Shown one piece after another: positions 50,336 through 59,052 of a DNA stretch of 64,000 bases. Under the pieces are notes generated by a model that saw nothing but the letters and a program-made list of their open reading frames with translations, was not told where the DNA came from and made no database searches. The DNA comes from Leifsonia sp. Leaf336 (GTDB taxonomy: Bacteria; Actinomycetota; Actinomycetes; Actinomycetales; Microbacteriaceae), in contig NZ_LMOZ01000002.1 of assembly GCF_001423695.1 (NCBI RefSeq), forward strand, positions 248,658 through 312,657, written 5' to 3'. Positions within the stretch are counted from its first letter, which is position 1; every line of letters starts with the position of its first letter. The position numbers and the translations under genes were made by a program.

Positions 50336-50998
50336 GTGGAGAGCGAAGCGGAGGCGCGGGTCGCCTACGACCTGGTGGCCGACGACTACGCGGCCCTGCT
50401 CGAAGGCGAGCTCGAAAAGCTGCCGCTCGAACGCGCGCTTCTGACGGCATTCGTCGAGCAGGTCGACGCGACAGGGGGAGGCCCGATCGCCGACCTCGGC
50501 TGCGGGCCCGGACGGGTCGCCGGCTTCCTCGCAGGGATCGGAGCGGACATGCGCGGCATCGACCTGTCGCCGGGCATGGTGGAGGTCGCGCGCCGCGACC
50601 ACCCGGGCATCCCGTTCGCGGTCGCGCCGATGGCGGCGCTGCCGTTCCAGGACGGCGAGCTCGCCGGCGCGCTGGCCTGGTACTCGATCATCCACATCCC
50701 GCAGGACCTGCAAGACGGGGTGTTCGCCGAGTTCGCTCGGGTGCTCCGCGTCGACGGGTTGCTGCTGCTCGCCTTTCAGGTCAGCGAAAACGGCGACGAA
50801 GACGTCGTGCACCTCCGGCAGGCCTACGGGCACGAGATCGACCTCCGCACTCGTCGCCAGTCACCCGCTCGCGTGAAGCGTCGCCTCGAAGAGGCCGGCT
50901 TCGCGCTTCTCGCCGAGCTGGTCCGCGAGCCGATCCCACCGGAGAAGTCCCGGCAGGCCTTCGTGCTGGCTCACCGCTCGGCGGACGCCGACTCCTGA
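50336..50998 (+). CDS. SAM-dependent class I methyltransferase
   Basis: 220 aa from leaderless GTG 50336 (TAGGTT at 50324-50329, 6 nt before). Motif I IADLGCGPGRVAGFLAG (about 45-60), motif post I RGIDLSPGMVEVARRDHPG, motif II around GALAWYSIIHIP. Methyltransf_11/25 type with unknown acceptor. N-terminal YDLVADDYAALLEGEL is typical of the family. Confidence 0.88.
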   Translation: MESEAEARVAYDLVADDYAALLEGELEKLPLERALLTAFVEQVDATGGGPIADLGCGPGRVAGFLAGIGADMRGIDLSPGMVEVARRDHPGIPFAVAPMAALPFQDGELAGALAWYSIIHIPQDLQDGVFAEFARVLRVDGLLLLAFQVSENGDEDVVHLRQAYGHEIDLRTRRQSPARVKRRLEEAGFALLAELVREPIPPEKSRQAFVLAHRSADADS

Positions 50999-51004
50999 GG
51001 GCCG

Positions 51005-52153
51005 CTACGGGAACGGCAGCGCGACGGGGTACCAGTACGTCTGCATCGCCGCGTCGCTCGCGCACGTCTGCAGGGCCACCACGCCGGCGGTCGCCGGCGC
51101 GGTGAGGCAGAGGCCGGTGGCAGCATTGACGAGCTGCAGAAGCGAGCCGCCCGAATTCGACACCGATTGCGGTATCCACAACTGCTGCAGGTTCGACGTG
51201 TTCGAGGTGTTGACGACGACGCCGGATCCCACGCCCGTGGTGCTCGCCGTGACGAAGCCGTTGTTCGTGGCTGTCGTCCTGACGCGCAGTTGGATGGCGT
51301 TCAAGCCGCTGACCGGGAGCATCGAGATCGCCTGGTTACCGAGGCTCACGTCCGTGCCGATGTTGTGGCAGGTGAAGGTGTCGATCGGAGACCCGGTTCC
51401 GGCGCCGACTCCACCGCGGAGGTCGAGGCAGAGCGCGGCGGGGCTGAGGATGTTCTGCGGTTTGACCTGGTAATACGTGGTGACGTTCGACAGAACGGTG
51501 AACGGGTAGATCAGCGAGGTGGTGATCGGCTCGGGGGTGGCCGTCGCCTGAGCCTGGAGGTCGTCGAGCGCGATGTCGGCTCGGAAGGCGGGGGTGAAGC
51601 TCGTCGTTCCTGAGGTCGAACCCAGCGCGGACGCGAGGGTCTGACGATTCTGGCCGCTGTTCGCGGACGAGCTCGACCCTCCCGTCGGATACCCGCGAAC
51701 GCAGAACAGCGCGGTGGCCTGGGGGGCGAGCGCGACGGCTGCGCTCGTGACGCCGCTCGCCCAGGCGCCGGAGACCGCTCCCGGCACCGGGTCGGTCGCC
51801 GTCGTGCAGGCCGCCGCGGATGCGACCGGCCAGACCACAGCAGTGAGCAGTGTCCCGAGCCCGGTCGCCGGAGTCGAGTCGGGGAGCGCCGTCAGGGTCA
51901 CGTCAGACGTGCCGGCGAACGTCGTGGACGACTGGGCGTTGGTGACGCTCACCAGATATGTCGTCTGGTAAAGGTCGTTGGTCATGACGGCGCTGACCGC
52001 GGTCGGTGTCACGGTCACGGACTCCTGTCCGACGGTCACCGAGCCCGTGGCGGTCACGCGTGCACTCCAGCCGGCGGAGGCGGGGATCGCGCACACGAGT
52101 CCTGCCACCGACACGGCGGCCGTGATCGGGAGGATCCATCGGGCGATGCGCAC
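51005..52153 (-). CDS. Secreted protein with C-terminal ricin-type beta-trefoil domain
   Basis: 382 aa from ATG 52153. A signal peptide is clear: basic MRIARW, hydrophobic stretch, cleavage near IPASAG-W. A beta-rich Thr/Ser/Ala domain runs to about residue 220. The C-terminal ~150 residues have two Cys-bounded trefoil repeats: CLDLRGGVG with a Q-x-W-like LQQLWIPQ, then TGLCLTAPATAGVVALQTCAS and MQTYWYPV. It probably binds carbohydrate outside the cell. No catalytic domain is recognised. Confidence 0.8.
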   Translation of the reverse strand: MRIARWILPITAAVSVAGLVCAIPASAGWSARVTATGSVTVGQESVTVTPTAVSAVMTNDLYQTTYLVSVTNAQSSTTFAGTSDVTLTALPDSTPATGLGTLLTAVVWPVASAAACTTATDPVPGAVSGAWASGVTSAAVALAPQATALFCVRGYPTGGSSSSANSGQNRQTLASALGSTSGTTSFTPAFRADIALDDLQAQATATPEPITTSLIYPFTVLSNVTTYYQVKPQNILSPAALCLDLRGGVGAGTGSPIDTFTCHNIGTDVSLGNQAISMLPVSGLNAIQLRVRTTATNNGFVTASTTGVGSGVVVNTSNTSNLQQLWIPQSVSNSGGSLLQLVNAATGLCLTAPATAGVVALQTCASDAAMQTYWYPVALPFP

Positions 52154-52175
52154 GAAGAGCAGGATAAGGGCTTGA

Positions 52176-52198
52176 TTTACATAGGCAAGCTATGTAAA
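52176..52198. promoter_or_regulatory. Operator of the MarR gene
   Basis: TTTACATAG-GCAAG-CTATGTAAA, perfect 9-bp arms, ending directly at ATG 52199. It is AT-rich in a GC-rich setting, as expected for an autoregulated MarR site. Confidence 0.75.
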
Positions 52199-52693
52199 AT
52201 GGATGACGTGACCGAAACCCTGTCCTCTCCGACCAGCGACACCGCCCAGCTCCGCCAGACGCTCGGCGATCTCGTCGTCGCCAGCCACCGGCTCACCCGT
52301 CTCGCCGCGCGCGTCACGGGCAACACCGAGTCGCCGGCGACCTGGCGCACCCTGAGCGTGCTGCAGAGCGCGGGGCCGATGCGGCTGGGCGAGCTCGCGG
52401 CCCAGAGTCGCGTCTCGCAGCCCACGATGACCAAGATCGTCCGCAATCTGGTCGAATCCGAGTGGGTCAAGCGGATCGCCGACACCGATGACGCGCGGGC
52501 CTGGCAGATCGCGATCACCACGACGGGCGCAGACGCGCTGCAGGCGTGGCGCGACGCCCTGTCGGACGCACTCGTGCCGATGTTCGCCGACCTGACGGAG
52601 GACGAGCTCGCCGCGATGCGCTGCACCGTCGAGATCATCGCCTCGCGCGCCGAGCTCTCGACCGCGGCATCGGCCGCCGTCGCCGGTCGCTGA
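52199..52693 (+). CDS. MarR-family transcriptional regulator
   Basis: 164 aa from ATG 52199; GTG 52208 would give a slightly shorter protein and leave room for a ribosome-binding site. Winged helix: LSVLQSAGPMRLGELAAQSRVSQPTMTKIVRNL (about 54-87) with wing DTDDARAWQIAITTTG. Followed 60 bp later by an MFS transporter with the same orientation. Probably represses both until a toxic ligand binds. Confidence 0.92.
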   Translation: MDDVTETLSSPTSDTAQLRQTLGDLVVASHRLTRLAARVTGNTESPATWRTLSVLQSAGPMRLGELAAQSRVSQPTMTKIVRNLVESEWVKRIADTDDARAWQIAITTTGADALQAWRDALSDALVPMFADLTEDELAAMRCTVEIIASRAELSTAASAAVAGR

Positions 52694-52754
52694 CGGTTCG
52701 CCAGTCCGTCCTTTTCACCCACCAGCACTATCGCCGAGGAGGCCTCGCCCGTCC

Positions 52755-53993
52755 ATGTCCCACCAGAAGCCCGACAACATCCTCAAGCAGCCGACCGCCG
52801 TCTGGGCGGTCGCGTTCGCGTCGGTCATCGCGTTCATGGGAATCGGTCTCGTCGACCCGATCCTCCCAGCGATCGCGGCCAGCCTGAAGGCGACGCCGAC
52901 GCAGACCGAGATGCTCTTCACGAGCTATCTGCTGATCACGGGTGTGGCGATGTTCTTCACCAGCTGGATCTCCAGCCGGATCGGCGCCAAGCGCACGCTG
53001 CTGATCGGCCTCGCGCTGATCGTGGTGTTCGCCCTCGCTGCCGGGCTCTCGCAGAACGTCGCCTCGATCATCGGCTTCCGTGCGGGCTGGGGGCTCGGTA
53101 ACGCACTGTTCATCTCCACCGCCCTGGCGACGATCGTGGGTGCCGCATCCGGCGGCACGTCGGCGGCGATCATCCTGTACGAGGCTGCGCTGGGCCTCGG
53201 CATCGCGATCGGCCCGCTCCTCGGCGGCCTCCTGGGCAGCTGGAGCTGGCGTGGACCCTTCTTCGGCACCGCCACCCTGATGGCGATCGGGTTCATCGCG
53301 ATCGTCGTGATGCTCAAGAAGAACCCAGAGAAGCCTCAGCCGACCAAGCTCTCCGCCCCCTTCCGGGCTCTCGCCCGCCCGGCGCTCGGCTTCCTGGCCG
53401 CCGCCGCCCTGTTCTACAACATCGGCTTCTTTGTGCTGCTCGCGTACACGCCGTTCGCTCTCGCCGCTCTCGGGATCACCGACGCGATCACCCTCGGTTT
53501 GATCTTCTTCGGCTGGGGACTCGCTCTCGCCGTCACCTCCGTGTGGGTCGCGCCGCTGCTGACGGCCCGCCTGCCGCGGACGCGGGTGCTGTGGCTCATC
53601 ATGCCGCTGCTCGCGCTCGACCTGGCCGCCGCCGGCCTGTTCGCGGCCTCGATCGCCGCGCTGATCGTCTGCGTGATCGTCGGCGGCCTGCTCCTCGGCA
53701 TCCTGAACACCGTGCTGACCGAGTGCGTGATGGAGGCCACCGACCTCCCGCGGTCCGTCGCCTCGAGCGCCTATTCCGGTGTCCGCTTCCTGGGCGGAGC
53801 GATCGCCCCGCCGGCCGCCACGCTGCTGGCCGACGTGTTCACGCGGGCGACCCCGTTCTACGCGGGCGCCATCTCCGTGCTGATCGCCGCTGCGCTCGTC
53901 ATGCTCGGCCACAAGCACCTCCGCCGCGTGGACGGCGTCCACGAGACGCAGCAGCAGGAGGCCGAAGTCCTCGCGCTCGCCGACGCCGACTGA
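52755..53993 (+). CDS. MFS transporter (DHA1-type drug/proton antiporter)
   Basis: 412 aa with GAGGAGG upstream. Twelve helices are apparent. The DHA motifs: FMGIGLVDPILPAIAASL (helix 1), SRIGAKRTLLIGL (motif A loop, about 75) and AALGLGIAIGPLLGGLLG (motif C, about 150). Substrate unknown; efflux is likely given the MarR partner. Gln/Glu-rich tail. Confidence 0.92.
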   Translation: MSHQKPDNILKQPTAVWAVAFASVIAFMGIGLVDPILPAIAASLKATPTQTEMLFTSYLLITGVAMFFTSWISSRIGAKRTLLIGLALIVVFALAAGLSQNVASIIGFRAGWGLGNALFISTALATIVGAASGGTSAAIILYEAALGLGIAIGPLLGGLLGSWSWRGPFFGTATLMAIGFIAIVVMLKKNPEKPQPTKLSAPFRALARPALGFLAAAALFYNIGFFVLLAYTPFALAALGITDAITLGLIFFGWGLALAVTSVWVAPLLTARLPRTRVLWLIMPLLALDLAAAGLFAASIAALIVCVIVGGLLLGILNTVLTECVMEATDLPRSVASSAYSGVRFLGGAIAPPAATLLADVFTRATPFYAGAISVLIAAALVMLGHKHLRRVDGVHETQQQEAEVLALADAD

Positions 53994-54003
53994 TCGGCTC
54001 GGC

Positions 54004-54060
54004 AGACGCGGGAACTCAGACGCGGAGAACTCAGACGCGGAGAATTCAGTCGCGGAGAAC
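54004..54060. repeat. Tandem repeat of 15 bp
   Basis: Two identical units GAACTCAGACGCGGA (54012-54026, 54027-54041), one with two changes (54042-54056), and a partial unit on each side. It lies just after the MFS stop, noncoding. Confidence 0.8.
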
Positions 54061-54095
54061 GAAGAGCCGCCCTGTCCTAGCCAGGGCGGCTCTTC
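54061..54095 (+). terminator. Terminator of the MarR-MFS operon
   Basis: A 14-bp perfect stem (54061-54074 with 54082-54095), 7-nt loop, then CCGTCTG. Confidence 0.8.
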
Positions 54096-54127
54096 CCGTC
54101 TGCGCGCTAGGAGCGACGCGTACGGAG

Positions 54128-54179
54128 GGCCGTCGGCGCGCGATCGTGCCTACCCGAAAGGCGCGATCGGCCGACGGCC
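54128..54179. terminator. Long hairpin ahead of the LacI gene end
   Basis: GGCCGTCGGC (54128-54137) pairs with GCCGACGGCC (54170-54179). Inside, CGATCG/CGATCG and GCCT/AGGC extend the structure. Together with the previous terminator it separates the convergent operons. The next 98 bp to 54277 show no gene. Confidence 0.6.
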
Positions 54180-54277
54180 TGTTGACTCATTGTCTCAGAT
54201 CCACAGGGTTCGATCGTTCATATCCGATACGATTCGCGCGATTGCGCACGATTCATCCCGAGAATGGACGAAATCCC

Positions 54278-55285
54278 TCAGCGCGGGGGAGCGGTCGACG
54301 TGCGGACGATCAGCCGGACCTCGGCGCGCACCGAGGTGGTGCGCGGCTCGGCTCCGCCCAGTTCGTCGAGCAGGATGCGGGTCGCGACAGCGCCCTGCTC
54401 GAACGGGCTCTGCGCCATCGTCGTCAGCCCGAAGCACGCGGAGAAGTCGTGGTCGTCGATGCCGATGACCGACAGGTCGTCCGGCACCCGCAGACCGTGA
54501 TCGCCCGCGGCGAGGATCGCCCCCATCGCCATCTCGTCGGAGCCCGCGAACACCGCGGTCGGCCGCGGCCCTGGCCCGTCGAGAAGCCGGTTCATCGCGG
54601 CGCGGCCCTCCGGGAGGGTGAACCCGCCGGGGATGACCCACTCGGGCCGCACCGGCAGGTGCGCGGAGCGCATGGCCTTCTCGAAGCCGCGCAGCCTCCC
54701 GGTCGGGACGCTGCTGTTCAGGCCCTCCTCGTCTTCGCCGCCGAGGTGCGCGATGTCGGTGTGGCCGAGGCCGATGAGGTGCTCGGTCGCCGTGCGCGCG
54801 GTCGCCTTCTCGTCGATCCCGACGCTGCGCAGCCCCTTGACCGGGCCTCCCACGACGATCGTCGGGTGGCCCAGGGAGGCGAGCTGCTCGCGCTCGTCCG
54901 GGGTGAAGTCGAGGCAGAGCGCGAGGAGGGCGTCTGTGCGCTTACGCAGGATGCTGCGGTGGAAGACGCGCTCCCGGTCTCCGCGGTGGCCGCCGAGGTT
55001 GAACAGGATCATGTCGTAGCTGGCGGAGCGGAGCTCCGAGTCGACGCCCTCCAGCACCTGCGTGTAGAACCACCGGCTCACCGACGGGACGACGACGCCG
55101 AGCGCGAGCGTCCGTCCGCTCGCGAGCCCCGATGCGCTCGACGACGCGACGTAACCGAGTTCGTCGGCGGCGCGTCGCACAGCGGCGCGCGTGGTGTCCG
55201 ACACGTTCGGGAGCCCCCGTAGCGCTCGCGAGACCGTCGCCGTGGAGACGCCGGTCGCGCGCGCGACCTCCTCGATACCAGCCAT
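54278..55285 (-). CDS. LacI-family transcriptional regulator
   Basis: 335 aa from ATG 55285. HTH: GIEEVARATGVSTATVSRALRGLPNVSDTTRA, with hinge helix SSSASGLASGRT. The periplasmic-binding-like domain has LGVVVPSVSRWFYTQVLEG, LIGLGHTDIAHLGG and TAVFAGSDEMAMGAILAAG. Last gene of the sugar-importer operon (10 bp after the small membrane protein), so it should be autoregulated through the operator at 58940. Confidence 0.94.
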   Translation of the reverse strand: MAGIEEVARATGVSTATVSRALRGLPNVSDTTRAAVRRAADELGYVASSSASGLASGRTLALGVVVPSVSRWFYTQVLEGVDSELRSASYDMILFNLGGHRGDRERVFHRSILRKRTDALLALCLDFTPDEREQLASLGHPTIVVGGPVKGLRSVGIDEKATARTATEHLIGLGHTDIAHLGGEDEEGLNSSVPTGRLRGFEKAMRSAHLPVRPEWVIPGGFTLPEGRAAMNRLLDGPGPRPTAVFAGSDEMAMGAILAAGDHGLRVPDDLSVIGIDDHDFSACFGLTTMAQSPFEQGAVATRILLDELGGAEPRTTSVRAEVRLIVRTSTAPPR

Positions 55286-55295
55286 GCGCGTCCCG

Positions 55296-55532
55296 TCAGG
55301 AGTCCTGGGCCGCCCGCGCCTCTTCCGCCCTCAGGCGCGCCGCCGCCATACGGCGGCGCGCCTGCAGGAGCAGTATGAAGATGACGACGAGCACGAGCGA
55401 GACCAGCGCCCAGGCGAGCGCGGGTTGGCCGGTGAGCTCGCAGACCGCGGTGATGATCACGAACGCCACCCCGAAGAAACCGACGAAGCCGAGGCCGATG
55501 TCGATGTACTCCCTCGGGTCGTTCCTGCGCAT
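55296..55532 (-). CDS. Small two-helix membrane protein in the importer operon
   Basis: 78 aa from ATG 55532, 4 nt behind the permease stop. Two hydrophobic segments (about 10-32: IGLGFVGFFGVAFVIITAV and 38-57: ALAWALVSLVLVVIFILLL), then an Arg/Ala/Glu helix. No known family. Its location between permease and LacI genes suggests an accessory role in the transporter. Confidence 0.72.
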   Translation of the reverse strand: MRRNDPREYIDIGLGFVGFFGVAFVIITAVCELTGQPALAWALVSLVLVVIFILLLQARRRMAAARLRAEEARAAQDS

Positions 55533-55536
55533 CAGG

Positions 55537-56451
55537 TCAGCCCTTCACTCCACCTGCCGTCAGGCCCGCCACGATCCGGCGCTGGAAGATCAGCACGAGG
55601 ATGATGAGCGGGACTGTCACGATCGTACCGGCAGCCATGATGGCCGTGTACGGCTCCTGGTGCGGCTGGCTTCCTGTGAAGGAGGCGATCGCCACGGTCA
55701 CCGGCTGCGTCGCGTCGCTCGACAGCTGGCTGGAGATCAGGAACTCGTTCCAGGACGAGATGAACGCCAGGATCGCGGTCGTGAACACGGCGGGAGCCGC
55801 CAGGGGCAGGATGATCTTGCGGAAGGCCTGCGCCTGCGAGCAGCCGTCGATCCGGGCGGCCTCCTCCAGGTCCCACGGCATCTCGCGGAAGAACGAGACG
55901 AGCGTGTAGACCGTGAGCGGGAGGGCGAACGAGATCTCCGGGATGATCAGCGCCTGGTACGTGCCCATCCAGCCGATGTTCGTGAACAGCTGGAACAGCG
56001 GCGTGATGAGCGCGACGCCCGGGAACATCGAGGCGGCCAGGATGATCCCCAGGATGACGCCCTTGAACTTGAAGTCCAGGCGGGCGAGCGCGTACGAGGC
56101 GAAGATGCCGACGACCAGCGAGATCAGCGTCACGCAGACGCCGATGAACAGCGAGTTCAGCAGCGCGCCCGGGAGGTTGTTCCCGAGCTTGGTCGAGAGC
56201 GCGGTCGCGTAGTTGTCGAGGGTCACGTGCGTGAACCACGGCGTGTTGTCGCTCGTGTAGCCGACGTCGCGGAACGACGTGACGACCATCCAGTAGAACG
56301 GCAGCAGACACCACAGCACGACGACGATCGCCTGGACGCCCGTGCGGATGCCCTGGTTCCTGCGGCGCTGCTTGCTGCGGTTCTTCGTCTGAGTGCGGGG
56401 CAGTGCGTTGGCCTCTGCGGTGGCCGAGGCGGGGCCGGCGACGGTGGTCAT
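55537..56451 (-). CDS. Carbohydrate ABC transporter permease (MalG-type)
   Basis: 304 aa from ATG 56451, overlapping the other permease's stop. An N-terminal cytoplasmic tail of ~35 residues, then six helices. The EAA loop is EAARIDGCSQAQAFRKIILPLAAP (about 195-218). CUT1-type inner membrane subunit. Confidence 0.93.
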   Translation of the reverse strand: MTTVAGPASATAEANALPRTQTKNRSKQRRRNQGIRTGVQAIVVVLWCLLPFYWMVVTSFRDVGYTSDNTPWFTHVTLDNYATALSTKLGNNLPGALLNSLFIGVCVTLISLVVGIFASYALARLDFKFKGVILGIILAASMFPGVALITPLFQLFTNIGWMGTYQALIIPEISFALPLTVYTLVSFFREMPWDLEEAARIDGCSQAQAFRKIILPLAAPAVFTTAILAFISSWNEFLISSQLSSDATQPVTVAIASFTGSQPHQEPYTAIMAAGTIVTVPLIILVLIFQRRIVAGLTAGGVKG

Positions 56452-57488
56452 CCCTTCGCTCCCTTCGCTTGCGTCTCCTGTGTTCGCACCACGTTCGTGC
56501 CGAGGAACCGCACGAAGATGAATGCGACGAGGAAGATCAGGATGAACGTGATGGTGGAGAGGGCGGCAGCGCTGTTGAAGCCCTGCCTGATCTGATCGAC
56601 CACGAGGATGGACAGCGTCGTCGTGGCATGGCCTGTGCCGCCTCCACCGCCTGTCAGGATCTGCGGCAGGTCGTAGATGCGGAGCGCGTCGAGGACGCGG
56701 AACAGGACCGCGACCATCAGCGCCGGCTTCAGCAGCGGCATGGTCACCCGCCAGAATCGCTGCCAGGTGCTCGCGCCGTCCATCTTCGCCGCCTCGTAGA
56801 CGTCCTCCGGGATGATCTGGAGGCCGGCCAGGATGAGCAGCGCCATGAACGGCGTCGTCTTCCAGGTGTCGGCGATGATGACCGCGAACCGGGACGCCCA
56901 TTCGTCGCTCGTCCACAGGATGTGGGCGTTGAGGACGGCGTTGGCGACGCCGGCGACCGAGAAGATGAAGAACCACAGCTTCGCGGTGACGGCGGTCGGG
57001 ATGGCCCACGGGATCAGGATGGCCGCGCGGACGAAGCCGCGGCCGCGGAAGGCGCGGTTCATGATGAGCGCGAACCAGAGGCCGAGGACGGTCTCGAGGA
57101 TCACCGTCGTGACGGTGAAGAAGAACGTCACCCCGACGGCGCTCCAGAAGGTGGAGCCGAGGTTGCCGGGCGGGCACGAGACGGTGGTGCCGTTCGGCCC
57201 CTGGCACTGCTGGAACAGCCAGTGGGCGTAGTTCTGGAAGCCCGCGAACCCGCCCTGCACGAACAGGCCGGTCGCCGGGTCGAGCCCGGCGTCCTTCTGG
57301 AAGGACATCACGATGGCGCTGACGATCGGATAGCCGATCACCACGGCGAGCAGGACGATCGTGGGCAGGATCAGGTAGAGGGCCCAGCGACTCTGCTGGC
57401 GACGAGTGTGCTTGACCCCGGCTCGCTGTTCAGGCTGCTTGCCGGCGTTCTGCGTTGAAGAGGGGGCGACGACGTTCGGCGTTGACAT
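56448..57488 (-). CDS. Carbohydrate ABC transporter permease (MalF-type)
   Basis: 346 aa. Six to seven helices with a long periplasmic loop holding CQGPNGTTVSCPPGNLG (two Cys, perhaps a disulphide). The EAA motif is YEAAKMDGASTWQRFWRVTMPLL (about 225-247). An ATPase is not encoded here; such systems use a shared MsmK/UgpC-type ATPase encoded elsewhere. Confidence 0.93.
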   Translation of the reverse strand: MSTPNVVAPSSTQNAGKQPEQRAGVKHTRRQQSRWALYLILPTIVLLAVVIGYPIVSAIVMSFQKDAGLDPATGLFVQGGFAGFQNYAHWLFQQCQGPNGTTVSCPPGNLGSTFWSAVGVTFFFTVTTVILETVLGLWFALIMNRAFRGRGFVRAAILIPWAIPTAVTAKLWFFIFSVAGVANAVLNAHILWTSDEWASRFAVIIADTWKTTPFMALLILAGLQIIPEDVYEAAKMDGASTWQRFWRVTMPLLKPALMVAVLFRVLDALRIYDLPQILTGGGGGTGHATTTLSILVVDQIRQGFNSAAALSTITFILIFLVAFIFVRFLGTNVVRTQETQAKGAKG

Positions 57489-57575
57489 GTGTGCCTCCGA
57501 GAGGAAGGACGGGAAGTGGGGGAGCCGGGCGGCGGGAAGGTTCCCGCCGCCCGGCGACCGTGGAGGGCAGGGGCG

Positions 57576-58868
57576 CTACTGGCCCGAGCTCGCGGTCTTG
57601 ATGGCGGCGGACATGTCCTTCAGCGCCTGGTCGACGGACTTGTCGCCCTTCAGCGCCGCGTAGGCGTTGTCCTGCACGGCCTTGGTGATGGCCGGGTAGA
57701 ACGGCGACACCGGACGCGGAACCGCGTTGGCGATCGACGTCTTCAGGGTGGACAGGTACGGCAGCTGGCTGTTCAGCGACGCGTCGTCGTACAGCGACGC
57801 CAGCACCGGCGCCAGCGAGCCCTGCGTCACGAAGAACTTCTGGGTCTCTTCGCTCTGCAGGAACTTCAGGAACTCGAAGGCGGTCGCCTTGTGCTTGCTG
57901 TACACGCTGATCGCGGCGTTGTGACCGCCCAGGCTCGAGACGCCCGGCTTGTCGGCGCTGATGCCCGGCAGCGGTGCGATGCCGAAGGTGTCCTTCACCG
58001 TGGAGGATCCGTCGGTCTTGGCCAGGCTGTACACGTACGGCCAGTTGCGGAGGAACAGCAGCTTGCCGGCCTCGAACGCCTGTCGGCCCTGCTCCTCCTG
58101 GTAGGTGATGGCCTCGGCGGGGATGTTCCCGTTCTTGAAGCCGTCCACCAGGCGGGTCAGGCCCGCGTTGGCCTCGGAGCTGTCGACGGTGACGGTCTTG
58201 CCGTCGTCGCCGACGATGGTGCCGCCGTTGGTGTTGATGGCCTCGGCCACGTTCACCGTCAGACCCTCGTACTGGGCGAACTGACCGGCGTAGCAGCCGA
58301 TGTTGTTCGTCTTGGCGATGGCGCAGTCCTTGATCATGTCATCCCACGTCTTGGGAGGAGTGGTGACCAGGTCCTTGCGGTAGTACAGGATGCCGCCGTC
58401 GGAGGTCTGCGGCGCGGCGTACTGCGTGCCGTTGTAGGTGCCCGACTTCACAGTGGGGCCGAGCAGGGCCGAGTTGTCCATCTTGAAGTCGCCGGTCAGC
58501 GGCTGCAGCCAGCCCTTCGCGGCGAACTCGCCCGTCCAGACGACGTCGACATCGACCACGTCGTAGTTCGGGTCCTTCGCCTGGAAGTGCTGCACGAGGT
58601 CGTCGTGCTGCTGGTCGGCCTGGTCGGTCTGCTCCTTGAAGGTGACCTTCTCGTTGGGGTGGGCCGCGTTCCACTTCTCGACGAGAGGACGGACCACGTT
58701 GGAGTTGTCCTTGCCCTGCACATAGGTGATCGGGCCTTTGCCCGTGAGGTTCTGGCTGGCGTCGCCGCCGCTGCTCCCACCTGATGATCCGCCGCCGGTG
58801 CATCCCGCAAGGGCGAGGCCCGTGATGGCGACCACCCCTGCGATCACGGAGAGACGTGCTGCTTTCAT
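57576..58868 (-). CDS. Extracellular sugar-binding lipoprotein of an ABC importer
   Basis: 430 aa. Lipobox LALAGC (Cys about residue 23) after a hydrophobic signal, then a Gly/Ser linker. SBP family 1 features: ITYVQGKDNSNVVRPLVEKWNAAHP, ADQQHDDLVQHFQAKDPNYDVVDVDVVWTGEFA-type core, and LPYLSTLKTSIANAVPRPVSPFYPAITKAVQ near the end. Start ATG 58868 with GAGGAG upstream. First gene of the operon; substrate probably an oligosaccharide. Confidence 0.94.
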   Translation of the reverse strand: MKAARLSVIAGVVAITGLALAGCTGGGSSGGSSGGDASQNLTGKGPITYVQGKDNSNVVRPLVEKWNAAHPNEKVTFKEQTDQADQQHDDLVQHFQAKDPNYDVVDVDVVWTGEFAAKGWLQPLTGDFKMDNSALLGPTVKSGTYNGTQYAAPQTSDGGILYYRKDLVTTPPKTWDDMIKDCAIAKTNNIGCYAGQFAQYEGLTVNVAEAINTNGGTIVGDDGKTVTVDSSEANAGLTRLVDGFKNGNIPAEAITYQEEQGRQAFEAGKLLFLRNWPYVYSLAKTDGSSTVKDTFGIAPLPGISADKPGVSSLGGHNAAISVYSKHKATAFEFLKFLQSEETQKFFVTQGSLAPVLASLYDDASLNSQLPYLSTLKTSIANAVPRPVSPFYPAITKAVQDNAYAALKGDKSVDQALKDMSAAIKTASSGQ

Positions 58869-58939
58869 TTCACTCCTCGTTGAGCTCTTGGTGCAGGCGC
58901 GGGTGCGCCCGGGCTCAACGTACTCCGGGGCGCGAGTCC

Positions 58940-58968
58940 ATGCAAGCGTTTACGTCAAGCGCTTGCAT
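58940..58968. promoter_or_regulatory. LacI-type operator of the sugar-importer operon
   Basis: ATGCAAGCG and CGCTTGCAT are perfect 9-bp arms separated by 11 bp. The right half itself contains CAAGCGCTTG, the core typical of LacI family sites. It lies about 72-100 bp before the binding-protein ATG. A minus-strand TTGACG within it could be the -35. Confidence 0.75.
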
Positions 58969-59052
58969 TGCGATTCGGTCACAGGGCTTCTACCCGCGGG
59001 CGGGGGAGGCGGGCGGCCGGCGGCGTCGCCGCACGGAGTTAGGCTTTCGTCT

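Noticed and set aside
54004-54060. CRISPR array
   Set aside because: Repeats are 15 bp and contiguous, without spacers, and there is no cas gene.
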